This document shows positions 21,505 through 28,484 of a stretch of DNA of 39,496 nucleotides, piece after piece (positions within the stretch are counted from its first letter, which is position 1; each line of letters starts with the position of its first letter). The stretch lies in the IMG/VR virus record IMGVR_UViG_3300028610_000299, positions 1 to 39,496 of that record. The stretch is one strand, 5' to 3'. The notes beneath the pieces are model-generated. The model saw nothing but the letters and a program-made list of their open reading frames with translations. It was not told where the DNA came from and made no database searches. This DNA comes from a virus. A program made the translations under genes and the position numbers.

Positions 21505-22268
21505 GTGTCTGGAGTTCTTAGGTCGGCGATAAGCTGTAATATCCTAAGCTAAGCGCGCAGTCAGCAACGGCTACCAGACACATCCCTCCTCCCTCCCTCT
21601 GAGCGTTGTAGTCTGTATTGATGAGAGTAAAGAGTTTGTTTGATAGGGATATTGCCCCGACCCAAACGGCTTGCTGTAGCAGGTGAACGTGAGTGGTGAT
21701 AACTCAACGTCTGCTAATCACCCAGCACTCTCTTCAATACGGACTGCAGTAGTCTGTATATGTGGTGGTGTTATCAGCGGCGCTGGTAGAAGTAAGCGCA
21801 AAACAGTAGAAATGGCCGAGATAACGACGGCGGAAGATAGTTTTTGCGAGTGAACTGTAACCATTAGTGCTCGTGTTAAGTTCTAGGCTGATGAACACAA
21901 ACAGTATGTAGGGCTAGCATCCTACCTGATAGCACCCCTTCATATACAGATTACCGGGTTCACTTATACCGGCAGCTCGACACCCGACTAAAACGCGAAC
22001 GCCTCTAACCCGTAAGTTCAGCCAGGCATTTGAGCCAACGTACAATCAAAAGCTCCAGATCCAGGAAGGAACAGCAAAACGGATTATTGTGTTAGAGGGG
22101 GTGTTCTGGTGATCTACACTGTTTCGGATCACGCAGACTAAACAGCATTAGGTTGACATGAGATAGGCGACCGGCAAGTCGATAAAAGGTGTGCTGATAA
22201 GTTTTGATTGCATGACCAAGCAGTAATGAAGTGTAAGGAAGTAGGGTAGGTCAACAACCCCCTCTAAA
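21505..22268 (+). ncRNA. Large structured non-coding RNA candidate
   Basis: About 760 bases with no supported gene, in a genome where genes otherwise overlap. No frame of 60 codons lies within 21533-22147 on either strand. Pairings seen: 21610-21628 with 21727-21745 (18 of 19, one U-G, one mismatch); nested TAGCAG/CTGCTA (21677-21682, 21711-21716) and ACGTGAGT/ACTCAACGT; GTAGG/CCTAC (21908-21912, 21921-21925); GGCTGA/TCAGCC (21886-21891, 22018-22023); CGGGTT/AACCCG (21955-21960, 22007-22012); GTGATC/GATCAC (22109-22114, 22127-22132); CGAC/GTCG (22168, 22178); and a perfect 11-bp helix, 22092-22102 with 22257-22267, closing the 3' domain. G-U pairs favour the plus strand. GOLLD and ROOL are large phage RNAs of similar size, but membership is untested. 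Confidence 0.72.
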
Positions 22269-22292
22269 ATGACTTTATTGGAGAATGGTGGG

Positions 22293-22547
22293 ATGAGATT
22301 ACCAAAGCTATATGCGCCAGTGAGAATCAAGTTTTGGAGCCTTAGAGACGGATTAGGATCAAATTATGGTGTGGTGTTTGATGTCGATACACAGGTCGAA
22401 AGGAAGTGCAGGCGCGTGAAGTTCGAAGGCGGCTGGAAATGGCAAATTGTTGACTTCATGAACCTGGCCGAATGGGACTACATGGCCGAGCAAGACAAAG
22501 AGATTTTGGACGAGTACGGAAGTGATCTTGAATTCGAGTATCAATGA
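22293..22547 (+). CDS. Small protein downstream of the structured RNA
   Basis: 84 residues from ATG 22293, behind GGAG (22280-22283) and GGTGGG. An ATG at 22269 is in frame but lies at the end of the RNA's closing helix without a ribosome site. The sequence begins MRLPKLYAPVRIKFWSLR and ends acidic. A beta-rich core (NYGVVFDVDTQVERKCRRVKFEGGWKW) looks like a small OB or SH3 fold. Family unknown. Confidence 0.62.
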   Translation: MRLPKLYAPVRIKFWSLRDGLGSNYGVVFDVDTQVERKCRRVKFEGGWKWQIVDFMNLAEWDYMAEQDKEILDEYGSDLEFEYQ

Positions 22548-22589
22548 TAGTGGCCTAGGGTCTCATTAGACAGACTATTGGAGAATGAT

Positions 22590-22748
22590 ATGAGCGAATC
22601 GCACACCAGAAAGACAGATGAACAATTGCTAATCCAGTTTGTTATGGACCAAGGATTCGATGAGCCTGACCTTGTTGAGGCTGCTGTTCGCCTGGAAGAA
22701 GGGATTAAAGAAGGGCTACAGGATTATTCCATACCTGCTATTGATTAA
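22590..22748 (+). CDS. 52-residue acidic helical protein
   Basis: Starts ATG 22590 after TTGGAGAATGAT, a leader also present before the previous gene. Sequence begins MSESHTRKTDEQLLIQF and ends KEGLQDYSIPAID: one or two charged helices. A longer frame overlapping in another phase lacks support. Function unknown. Confidence 0.6.
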   Translation: MSESHTRKTDEQLLIQFVMDQGFDEPDLVEAAVRLEEGIKEGLQDYSIPAID

Positions 22749-22779
22749 TGACAACTATATCCTGAAGGGAAGAGATACG

Positions 22780-22968
22780 ATGAGATCACCTGGAATCGTA
22801 ACACTCAAGAACGCGCTTGAAGGAGCGAACAGCAATCACACGGAGATTAATGGCCGGTGGGTTCCTGCTCGCCCCCTCGGCTATCGTTCATGGCGCTATC
22901 GGCTAAAAGCAACATGGCTCGTCTTTACTGGCCGCTGTGATGCGCTTAAGTGGCCAGAAGACCAATAA
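22780..22968 (+). CDS. 62-residue basic protein with WLVFTGRCDAL motif
   Basis: Starts at ATG 22780 behind AAGGGAAGAG. Contains NGRWVPARPLGY, RSWRYRLKATWLVFTGR and CDALKWPEDQ. This pattern of a short basic/aromatic protein recurs in many phages of Gammaproteobacteria, with no known function. The amphipathic middle could associate with the membrane. Confidence 0.7.
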   Translation: MRSPGIVTLKNALEGANSNHTEINGRWVPARPLGYRSWRYRLKATWLVFTGRCDALKWPEDQ

Positions 22969-22999
22969 CCAACCAAAGAGCACATACAGGGGAAGAGAG

Positions 23000-23221
23000 A
23001 TGAAGATAACCGAGACAGTTACCATCAGCCTAGAGTGCGGCAATTATGAAGACATCAACTCGATAATGTCATCCATCTACCAAGCAGGGACCATAAACGC
23101 ACCAAGACAGGAAGGAGACAGCTTTGATCAGTGCCTAAAAGGGATGCACGAAGTAGTCGAGGAGCTTATCCAGTCAGCTTTTGACTATGGCCGAAATTAT
23201 GAAAAAGAAATAAGCCGTTAA
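23000..23221 (+). CDS. Small protein of unknown function
   Basis: 73 residues from ATG 23000, after CAGGGGAAGAGAG. The leader from the previous stop to this ATG is 37 bases long and matches the leader at 23431-23467 at 31 positions. A beta-like start (ITETVTISLECGNYEDINS) is followed by helices (LKGMHEVVEELIQSAFDYGRN). Family unknown. Confidence 0.65.
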   Translation: MKITETVTISLECGNYEDINSIMSSIYQAGTINAPRQEGDSFDQCLKGMHEVVEELIQSAFDYGRNYEKEISR

Positions 23222-23247
23222 CCCATCAGACCAATAGGGGAAAGAAG

Positions 23248-23433
23248 ATGGAAAAGCTAAGAATTGTGAACGGACTGATGGCGTTATTCGTGACGCTGCC
23301 AATCTGGTTTTATCTGCTGTATCAACTTTTGTCTGCCGTGGGGGCTTCAGAGCTTTCATGGTTCCTGTATTGGATTTATGTGCCGGTAACGATGCTGGTC
23401 ACATTCATAGCAAAACTGCTCACTGACGACTAA
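23248..23433 (+). CDS. Small two-segment membrane protein
   Basis: 61 residues. Membrane segments are LMALFVTLPIWFYLLYQLLSAVG (about 10-32) and WFLYWIYVPVTMLVTFIAKLL (38-58), with a short acidic end. AGGGGAAAG precedes ATG. Its place shortly before the lysis cassette would suit a holin-like or antiholin protein, but also a simple membrane accessory; not decidable here. Confidence 0.6.
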   Translation: MEKLRIVNGLMALFVTLPIWFYLLYQLLSAVGASELSWFLYWIYVPVTMLVTFIAKLLTDD

Positions 23434-23464
23434 CCAACCCAAGAACGCATACAGGGGAAAGAAG

Positions 23465-24028
23465 ATGATAGACAGACTCAAGAAGCTGTTTAGTCCAAGC
23501 ACAAACGAAGAAGTAAACTTAAGCCGTAGAAAATTTATAAAGACAGCCAGTGCATTGGCTGCGCTGACTGTCGCTGCGGTTAATGTGCCGTCATTACTGA
23601 AGATTCGAGAGATTGAGGAGCAGATAGCAAGCGGTCGAGTATTCGGCCAGACTTTCTACATAAGTGAAACCATCGTGATTGATATACCTGATGTCGTTAT
23701 CGATCAATGTGAATTCATCGCAGTAGCGCCGATGGAATACATGATGGAGTTTGGTTCCAATGCAAGAAATTGCAGAGTACAAAACAGCAAGTTTGAGGCA
23801 AAAGGATTAGTCGGTACGGTTGTGAAAGTTAATCCGCAGTCTGTGTCACAGGATATGACTGTGACCTTTCAATCTGCAATCGATGCCGCACAAGGAGGCG
23901 GAACTATCAAAGTTGCAGAAGGGACTTATTATACAAACAGAGCAATTAAAATGCCAAATAATGGAAAACTCCTAGGAGAGCGGCCTAAACACATTCCGAA
24001 GGTAAATCTATATGGCGTATATTCATAA
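23465..24028 (+). CDS. Tat-signal protein with truncated pectate-lyase-like beta-helix
   Basis: 187 residues. S-R-R-K-F-I-K at 20-26, then a hydrophobic stretch to about residue 40, is a textbook twin-arginine export signal; no lipobox or clear AxA site follows. Residues 60-125 are beta-rich (FYISETIVIDIPDVVIDQCEF, first strands). Residues 137-180 read TFQSAIDAAQGGGTIKVAEGTYYTNRAIKMPNNGKLLGE, trimmed here: the opening turn of pectate-lyase_3-type helices, after which the protein stops. It may be a remnant of a longer enzyme or an exported mini-adhesin. Confidence 0.72.
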   Translation: MIDRLKKLFSPSTNEEVNLSRRKFIKTASALAALTVAAVNVPSLLKIREIEEQIASGRVFGQTFYISETIVIDIPDVVIDQCEFIAVAPMEYMMEFGSNARNCRVQNSKFEAKGLVGTVVKVNPQSVSQDMTVTFQSAIDAAQGGGTIKVAEGTYYTNRAIKMPNNGKLLGERPKHIPKVNLYGVYS

Positions 24029-24078
24029 GGAATTGGCGGCTTTTAACCACCACTAAGCTAGTTATGTAGGAGAGGGAT

Positions 24079-24471
24079 ATGATATACGTAAAGGCGCAGG
24101 CCAAGAAGCGGGGCAAAGATCAGCAGGGGGCGGGGCACTACGGCGCCCCCCGGGGCAACCGAAAGCACCGGGGCATCGATTATGCCTGTGAGCCTGGCTC
24201 GTTGGTGTTCTCTCCTATCGCCGGTCTGGTAACAAAGCTGGGGTATCCGTATAGCCATGATCTAAGCTTTCGCTATGTGGAGATCTCCGATTCCAATGGC
24301 ATCCGGCACCGGGTGTTCTACGTCTACCCGACTGTCATTGTGGGCGACTTCGTAACCAAGTCGGATACGATCGGCGCATCTCAGAAGCTGCCCTATGAGG
24401 GGATCACTCAGCACTGTCATTATGAGGTGAAGGACAAAGAGGGCAATTATCTCAACCCGGAGGGAAAGTGA
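24079..24471 (+). CDS. M23-family endopeptidase (likely lysis enzyme)
   Basis: 130 residues. The zinc site of lysostaphin-type metallopeptidases is complete: HRGID (His30, Asp34), and HCHYEV (His112, His114). Around it are the family's beta strands (GSLVFSPIAGLVTKLG, FRYVEISDSNG, GDFVTKSDTIG). It would cut peptide cross-bridges of the cell wall. There is no signal peptide, so it needs a holin to reach the wall, and the following genes provide candidates. AGGAGAGG lies seven bases upstream. The stop shares a base with the next start. Confidence 0.88.
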   Translation: MIYVKAQAKKRGKDQQGAGHYGAPRGNRKHRGIDYACEPGSLVFSPIAGLVTKLGYPYSHDLSFRYVEISDSNGIRHRVFYVYPTVIVGDFVTKSDTIGASQKLPYEGITQHCHYEVKDKEGNYLNPEGK

Positions 24472-24815
24472 TGGGATTGCTCGGAAAGCTATTCGGATCT
24501 GAAAAGGCGATCGAAGCCGGAATTGATGGTATTGACGCAATGGTTTTCACGGACGAAGAAAAGTCATCGGCGAAGATGAAATTCTTGAAGCTGTATGAAC
24601 CCTTCAAGCTGGCCCAAAGATACATCGCTCTGGTGTTCTGTGTTCCATATTCGTTGGCTTGGTTCATTACGTTCCTAGCTTCGTTCTGGGTTGAGACGGT
24701 CCAACAGGAGAAGCTTTTAACCGGTGATATCGGGAACATCGTGCTAGCTATCGTCGGGTTTTACTTCTTTGGCGGTGCTGCTGAAGGGGTGGTAAACCGA
24801 TTCACCAAAAAGTGA
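24471..24815 (+). CDS. Holin-like protein, GTA_holin_3TM type
   Basis: 114 residues from ATG 24471 (GTG 24468 also possible), behind GGAGGG. N-terminal amphipathic part (LLGKLFGSEKAIEAGIDGIDAMVFTDEEK) and FLKLYEPFKLAQRYIALVFCVP match the three-segment holins known from gene-transfer agents and many prophages. Hydrophobic segments lie at about 51-75 and 88-106. It would open the inner membrane at lysis time for the M23 enzyme encoded just before it. Confidence 0.8.
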   Translation: MGLLGKLFGSEKAIEAGIDGIDAMVFTDEEKSSAKMKFLKLYEPFKLAQRYIALVFCVPYSLAWFITFLASFWVETVQQEKLLTGDIGNIVLAIVGFYFFGGAAEGVVNRFTKK

Positions 24816-24851
24816 TACACTTACCGAACAACCAATCATCGAGGCGAGATC

Positions 24852-24944
24852 ATGGCAGGCGGACGCGGACCAACAAAAAAGAAGCGCAGGGACCCAACCA
24901 AGAGCAAGAGCAAGAGCAAGAGCCGTAAAGGCAAGCGCTATTGA
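24852..24944 (+). CDS. 30-residue very basic microprotein
   Basis: MAGGRGPTKKKRRDP followed by four Lys-Ser repeats and RKGKRY. GAGGCGAG lies just before the ATG. More than a third of the residues are Lys or Arg. The repeated AAGAGC codons also make a short DNA repeat (24901-24922). Its stop overlaps the TTG start of the next gene. Could bind nucleic acid or membrane; unknown. Confidence 0.6.
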   Translation: MAGGRGPTKKKRRDPTKSKSKSKSRKGKRY

Positions 24945-25366
24945 TCACATACGCGCTGTTAGCGTTGATTGCCCTGGTTTGCTTCGGAACCAACAAGAGG
25001 TCAGCCAGGGCGATCACGATCTTCATCGTCCCGGCTATCTTGTTCCAGCTTGCCAGCGTTGCCGGAATTATCCCGGGTGATTACTTCCACCTGACTGCCG
25101 GGGTCTTGGACTGGTCGGTTATCGGCCTTCTTGGCTGGCTTACCCGAGAATGTATCATCGCCTTTTTCCTTGGGCTCGTTTCCCTTTTTTCGATCTTTTC
25201 AAACGTTTTGGGATGGGTAGCCTATGAGCATGGTGAAGGGCCGGCCGCATATGACTACACCTTCATAGCAATATACGCTCTGGTATTGGCGGTTGCACTA
25301 ATGGAATGGTGGACACATGCTAGAGCAGGTCGCAACCATCTGCGCTTTCGCCGCGCTTCTCACTAG
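24941..25366 (+). CDS. Four-segment membrane protein in lysis region
   Basis: 141 residues from TTG 24941, which overlaps the previous stop. AAAGG lies nine bases upstream. Hydrophobic segments at about 2-15, 24-48, 55-95 (two) and 106-121 are separated by short charged loops. The C-terminus is basic (HARAGRNHLRFRRASH). Its position between two holin-like genes suggests a lysis-regulating membrane protein, but no family is recognised. Confidence 0.65.
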   Translation: MITYALLALIALVCFGTNKRSARAITIFIVPAILFQLASVAGIIPGDYFHLTAGVLDWSVIGLLGWLTRECIIAFFLGLVSLFSIFSNVLGWVAYEHGEGPAAYDYTFIAIYALVLAVALMEWWTHARAGRNHLRFRRASH

Positions 25367-25490
25367 CGCACTGAATGGATTATGGATTCTGTATGAAAGA
25401 TCAATTAATCGAAAGCGTCCAACATGCGGCAAGCGGCAAAGCTGCGCTGACTGTAGTGATAGGGACTGCGACAGCTCCGACCTGGATTGA
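25317..25490 (+). CDS. Nested 57-residue Cys-rich membrane protein candidate
   Basis: ATG 25317 opens a frame inside the end of the four-segment protein gene and runs 98 bases into the next holin-like gene. MLEQVATICAFAALLTSALNG is a membrane segment. The remainder is basic, then Cys-rich (CGKRQSC, CADCSDRDCDSS). The nested layout resembles overlapped spanin genes, but there is no lipobox. GGTGG upstream is a modest ribosome site. Possibly real. Confidence 0.42.
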   Translation: MLEQVATICAFAALLTSALNGLWILYERSINRKRPTCGKRQSCADCSDRDCDSSDLD

Positions 25491-25695
25491 GTGGGCTATT
25501 GCTCAAGTACAAAGCGAGTTGTTCGTTGCTATCGGTATTATCCTGGGAATCTTTGTATCCATCAGCATCTTCGTGATCAACATCCAGACTTTCCTGAGCA
25601 GACGACAACGCACCAAAGAGACGCAACGCCAAGAGCGAATCCGAACCGCGCTTCTGGAATCACAAGCCAAAGAAAAAAACATCAAGGTTGATTAG
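25393..25695 (+). CDS. Holin-like protein (HP1/P2-type composition)
   Basis: 100 residues from ATG 25393; an earlier in-frame ATG at 25375 also lacks a good ribosome site. Two hydrophobic segments at about 17-34 and 43-68 (LFVAIGIILGIFVSISIFVI) are followed by a highly charged tail (RRQRTKETQRQERIRTALLES). This layout matches small two-segment phage holins. It might be the second holin, an antiholin, or an i-spanin-like protein. It ends two bases before the adhesin gene. Confidence 0.7.
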   Translation: MKDQLIESVQHAASGKAALTVVIGTATAPTWIEWAIAQVQSELFVAIGIILGIFVSISIFVINIQTFLSRRQRTKETQRQERIRTALLESQAKEKNIKVD

Positions 25696-25697
25696 CG

Positions 25698-26942
25698 ATG
25701 ACCAGTATATTCCGCAGCATCGTACACTCAAGCTTTCGCCGGTCTATTCAGATCGGTTCGTTCGTTCAGCAGACATTAAACAATATCTGGGTATTCCTGA
25801 CCAGCGTTGCAGATTTCACGTTCACACGCGCAGGTGATCAGTTCGGCATAAACTCAAGCGGTGTGCTGGTTAAATCAACGGCGAACGTGGCGGCGTTTAT
25901 CGATGGTGAGGGCGTACTGTTAGAGGGGGCAAGGACTAATCTACTGCTGAGGAGCGAAGAGCTTGATAATGCTGCATGGTCGGAGGTTAACGGGGCGATA
26001 GTAACACCGAATGCGGAAACCGCACCAGATGGGACCATGACAGCAGATACAATAGATAACACAGCGGCAACAAACGCGATAGTTAGACAGTCGATAAATA
26101 AAGCAGACACCGGAGAGGTTATAACTAAAGTTGTATTCGTAAAGAAGGGTTCCTCTAATGTGTATAGATTACGCTGGGTAAGCGCAACGGGCGGAACAGC
26201 ACAGGATATACAAGCTCTTTTTGATTTTACGACTAAGGCGTTTACTGCAAACGCGCATGAATCGGCCACAATAAAGGAATTGGGGAACGGGTGGTTTAAA
26301 TTGAGTTGCACTAATACGAGGAACAATACAGGCAATACGCAGTTACGGTTTGATGTAGCACCTCATAGCGCGAACCAGGGGACCGTCCACGCCTGGGGGT
26401 TGGGGATTGCAGCGGCCTCGTTCCCTTCCTCCTACACCCCAACAACCTCAGCAGCAGACACACGCTCAGCAACAAGCATGACACGCGATTGGCCTTTCCC
26501 TGCTAATGGGATCACAGCACAGATTAAGCCGACGGTTAACTTTGATGAAGCAGATGACAAGGGATCAGATGTTATACTGTTGGAATTCTCAGACGGAACA
26601 GCAGACAACTATCTGCGGGTTACATTTGACCAGACAAACGATCAGATCCACCTAACCAAGAAAGTATCAGGCGGTGCAGAGGTAGTAGCATCGACAATAG
26701 CGACCAATCTAAACTATACAGACGGCGATCAGCTCAACATCAGATTCAGGGCTAACGATACAGACGGCATATCATTAGAGGTGGATGGAGAGACTAGAGT
26801 TGATGTGGCGACTGGTGACGCTAAAACGGACTGGTCAACGCTAATGGATCAGATTGAATTGCACCCGGCTTTTGTGGCTGTTGAGTCGCATCTGGTCTGG
26901 AACGAGAGCAAGTCAAACTCATTCATTAACGCACTAACATGA
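25698..26942 (+). CDS. Head-spike/fibre-like adhesin with carbohydrate-binding-type domains
   Basis: 414 residues. Residues 38-85 (DFTFTRAGDQFGINSSGVL..GVLLEGARTNLLLRSEEL, trimmed) carry the EGARTNLL signature of phage head-spike or fibre proteins. Then AAWSEVNGAIVTPNAETAPDGTMTADTI begins a jelly-roll-like carbohydrate-binding domain (about 95-250). The C-terminal half (residues 260-410) is another lectin-like sandwich (VILLEFSDGTADNYLRVTF, ISLEVDGETRVDV). Probably a virion surface protein. It opens the late block, directly after the lysis genes, with only weak ribosome-binding support. Confidence 0.75.
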   Translation: MTSIFRSIVHSSFRRSIQIGSFVQQTLNNIWVFLTSVADFTFTRAGDQFGINSSGVLVKSTANVAAFIDGEGVLLEGARTNLLLRSEELDNAAWSEVNGAIVTPNAETAPDGTMTADTIDNTAATNAIVRQSINKADTGEVITKVVFVKKGSSNVYRLRWVSATGGTAQDIQALFDFTTKAFTANAHESATIKELGNGWFKLSCTNTRNNTGNTQLRFDVAPHSANQGTVHAWGLGIAAASFPSSYTPTTSAADTRSATSMTRDWPFPANGITAQIKPTVNFDEADDKGSDVILLEFSDGTADNYLRVTFDQTNDQIHLTKKVSGGAEVVASTIATNLNYTDGDQLNIRFRANDTDGISLEVDGETRVDVATGDAKTDWSTLMDQIELHPAFVAVESHLVWNESKSNSFINALT

Positions 26943-26971
26943 TAAACTATTAATATACAGAGGATGTAAGG

Positions 26972-27223
26972 ATGGCTGAATTTAGAAACGGGGAAGCGCA
27001 GCCCTTAGCTCCAGGCTTGTACACTTTTACCGTGCTGTTCGCTACCGGCCCGATAGTGCTTAGCAAGAGCGTAAACGGGAAGGCATTCCAAGCGATGACC
27101 GATGGCACATTTACTGCAACTGGAGACGGAGCGATTCAGGTTGGAAGAAACGAGCGATTCTCGGTAACACTAGGCGCTGGAGACTCTTTTGATATGGAGA
27201 TTTCAGATTCTAGTGCGATCTAG
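26972..27223 (+). CDS. Small beta-rich structural protein
   Basis: 83 residues, with AGGATGTAAGG before ATG. Alternating beta pattern (GLYTFTVLFATGPIVLSKSVNGKAF; GAIQVGRNERFSVTLGAGDSF) with no charged helices. It may be a small decoration or fibre-associated protein since it sits between the adhesin gene and the packaging genes. Family unknown. Confidence 0.65.
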   Translation: MAEFRNGEAQPLAPGLYTFTVLFATGPIVLSKSVNGKAFQAMTDGTFTATGDGAIQVGRNERFSVTLGAGDSFDMEISDSSAI

Positions 27224-27233
27224 GGTTTAACAT

Positions 27234-28484
27234 ATGCCACGTAAGCTCACATCAAAGCAGGAAGCTTATAAGAACAATCACTACTCTTATGTAGTGAGGC
27301 CGATTTGTGATTTAATCCCATACGCGAACAACTCGCGCACTCACTCTGACGATCAGATTAACCAAGTAGCCAGCTCGATCAAAGAGTTCGGATTTACTAA
27401 CCCCATCCTGATAGATGAGCAAGGCGGCATAATCGCAGGTCATGGTCGTGTAATGGCTGCAAAGAAACTCGGCCTAGATGACGCGCCGTGTATTGTGCTG
27501 GAAGGATTGACCGAAGCGCAGAAGAAAGCATATGTGATCGCTGACAACCAACTGGCCATGAATGCTGGCTGGGATCTGGATGTGTTAAAGCTCGAAGTCG
27601 AAACATTGCAAGAGTTGGAGTTCGATACTGACCTGCTAGGGTTTGACGATGAGTTTATGGATGGGTTGCTTGAGGAAGAACCAGGGGAAGGACTAACAGA
27701 CGAGGATGCCTGCCCAGAGCCACCTGAAACCCCTGTAAGCGTGTTAGGTGATATCTGGACGCTAGGCAACCATCGGTTGATGTGTGGGGATAGCACGAGC
27801 ATCGACGCGGTTGATGGGCTTATGGATGGCAGCAAGGCGGATTTGTTGTTTACGGACCCACCTTACGGGATCAACTTCAAGCCGCAGCGCGGTACACACG
27901 ACATTATAAAAAACGATAATCTATCCGGTGCTGAGTTTGGTGATTTCTTGGACGGCGTTTTTTCTTGTGCTCTATCAGTAATGAAGCCTGACACCTATGC
28001 TTTTGTTTGGACAGGATGGTCCGAGCTTGGAGCCTTTGAGAGATCGCTGAAGAAGTGCTTCAAGATACAAGCGTTCCATTTTTGGCTAAAGAATAATTTT
28101 GGTATCGGATACTACTCAAGGCCGAAGCACGAACCGTTTTATTTATGTCTTAATGGAGAGCCTGTCCGGCCACAAACAGCGCCTGCAGATGTATGGGAGG
28201 CAAAGAAGGTATACAAAACGGTCCATTCATGCGAAAAGCCAGTCGATTTAATCATCAATATTCTGGATACCTACCACAAAAACAGCGTCACTCTTGATCT
28301 GTTCGGCGGCTCAGGCTCAACGCTAATCGCCTGCGAGAAAACAAACCGCAACGCATACCTGATGGAACTAGACGAGAAATACGTCGATGTAATCATAACC
28401 CGGTGGCAGGACTTCACCGGAAAGCAGGCTGTACACGCTGGAACAGGGCAGACATATAACGAAATGAAAGCGGAGCGTTTGTGA
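27234..28484 (+). CDS. ParB-domain/DNA methyltransferase fusion
   Basis: 416 residues. The ParB/sulfiredoxin-like N-terminal domain (residues 25-135) includes YANNSRTHSDDQINQVASSI, GFTNPILIDEQGGIIAGHGR (66-72) and AYVIADNQLA. The methyltransferase domain follows: motif IV TDPPYG (207-212) precedes motif I LDLFGGSGST (354-363), the beta-class order typical of N6-adenine or N4-cytosine enzymes. It would modify adenine (DPPY) or cytosine in its site, to protect phage DNA or mark it for packaging. Such fusions are common beside terminase genes, as here (next gene overlaps its stop). Confidence 0.92.
   Translation: MPRKLTSKQEAYKNNHYSYVVRPICDLIPYANNSRTHSDDQINQVASSIKEFGFTNPILIDEQGGIIAGHGRVMAAKKLGLDDAPCIVLEGLTEAQKKAYVIADNQLAMNAGWDLDVLKLEVETLQELEFDTDLLGFDDEFMDGLLEEEPGEGLTDEDACPEPPETPVSVLGDIWTLGNHRLMCGDSTSIDAVDGLMDGSKADLLFTDPPYGINFKPQRGTHDIIKNDNLSGAEFGDFLDGVFSCALSVMKPDTYAFVWTGWSELGAFERSLKKCFKIQAFHFWLKNNFGIGYYSRPKHEPFYLCLNGEPVRPQTAPADVWEAKKVYKTVHSCEKPVDLIINILDTYHKNSVTLDLFGGSGSTLIACEKTNRNAYLMELDEKYVDVIITRWQDFTGKQAVHAGTGQTYNEMKAERL

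Noticed and set aside
21350-21532. 60-codon ORF after the first early operon
   Set aside because: It runs through the strong terminator hairpin and its T tract, has no ribosome site, and shows no protein-like pattern.
21951-21975. GGGTTCAC loop resembling a tRNA T-arm
   Set aside because: No acceptor, D or anticodon arm can be drawn around it. It fits better as part of the large RNA's helices. No tRNA gene was found anywhere in the window.
22153-22186. TTGACA at 22153 as a promoter for the genes after the RNA
   Set aside because: No acceptable -10 hexamer lies 16-18 bases downstream, and the bases are also used in a GTTGAC/GTCAAC pairing.
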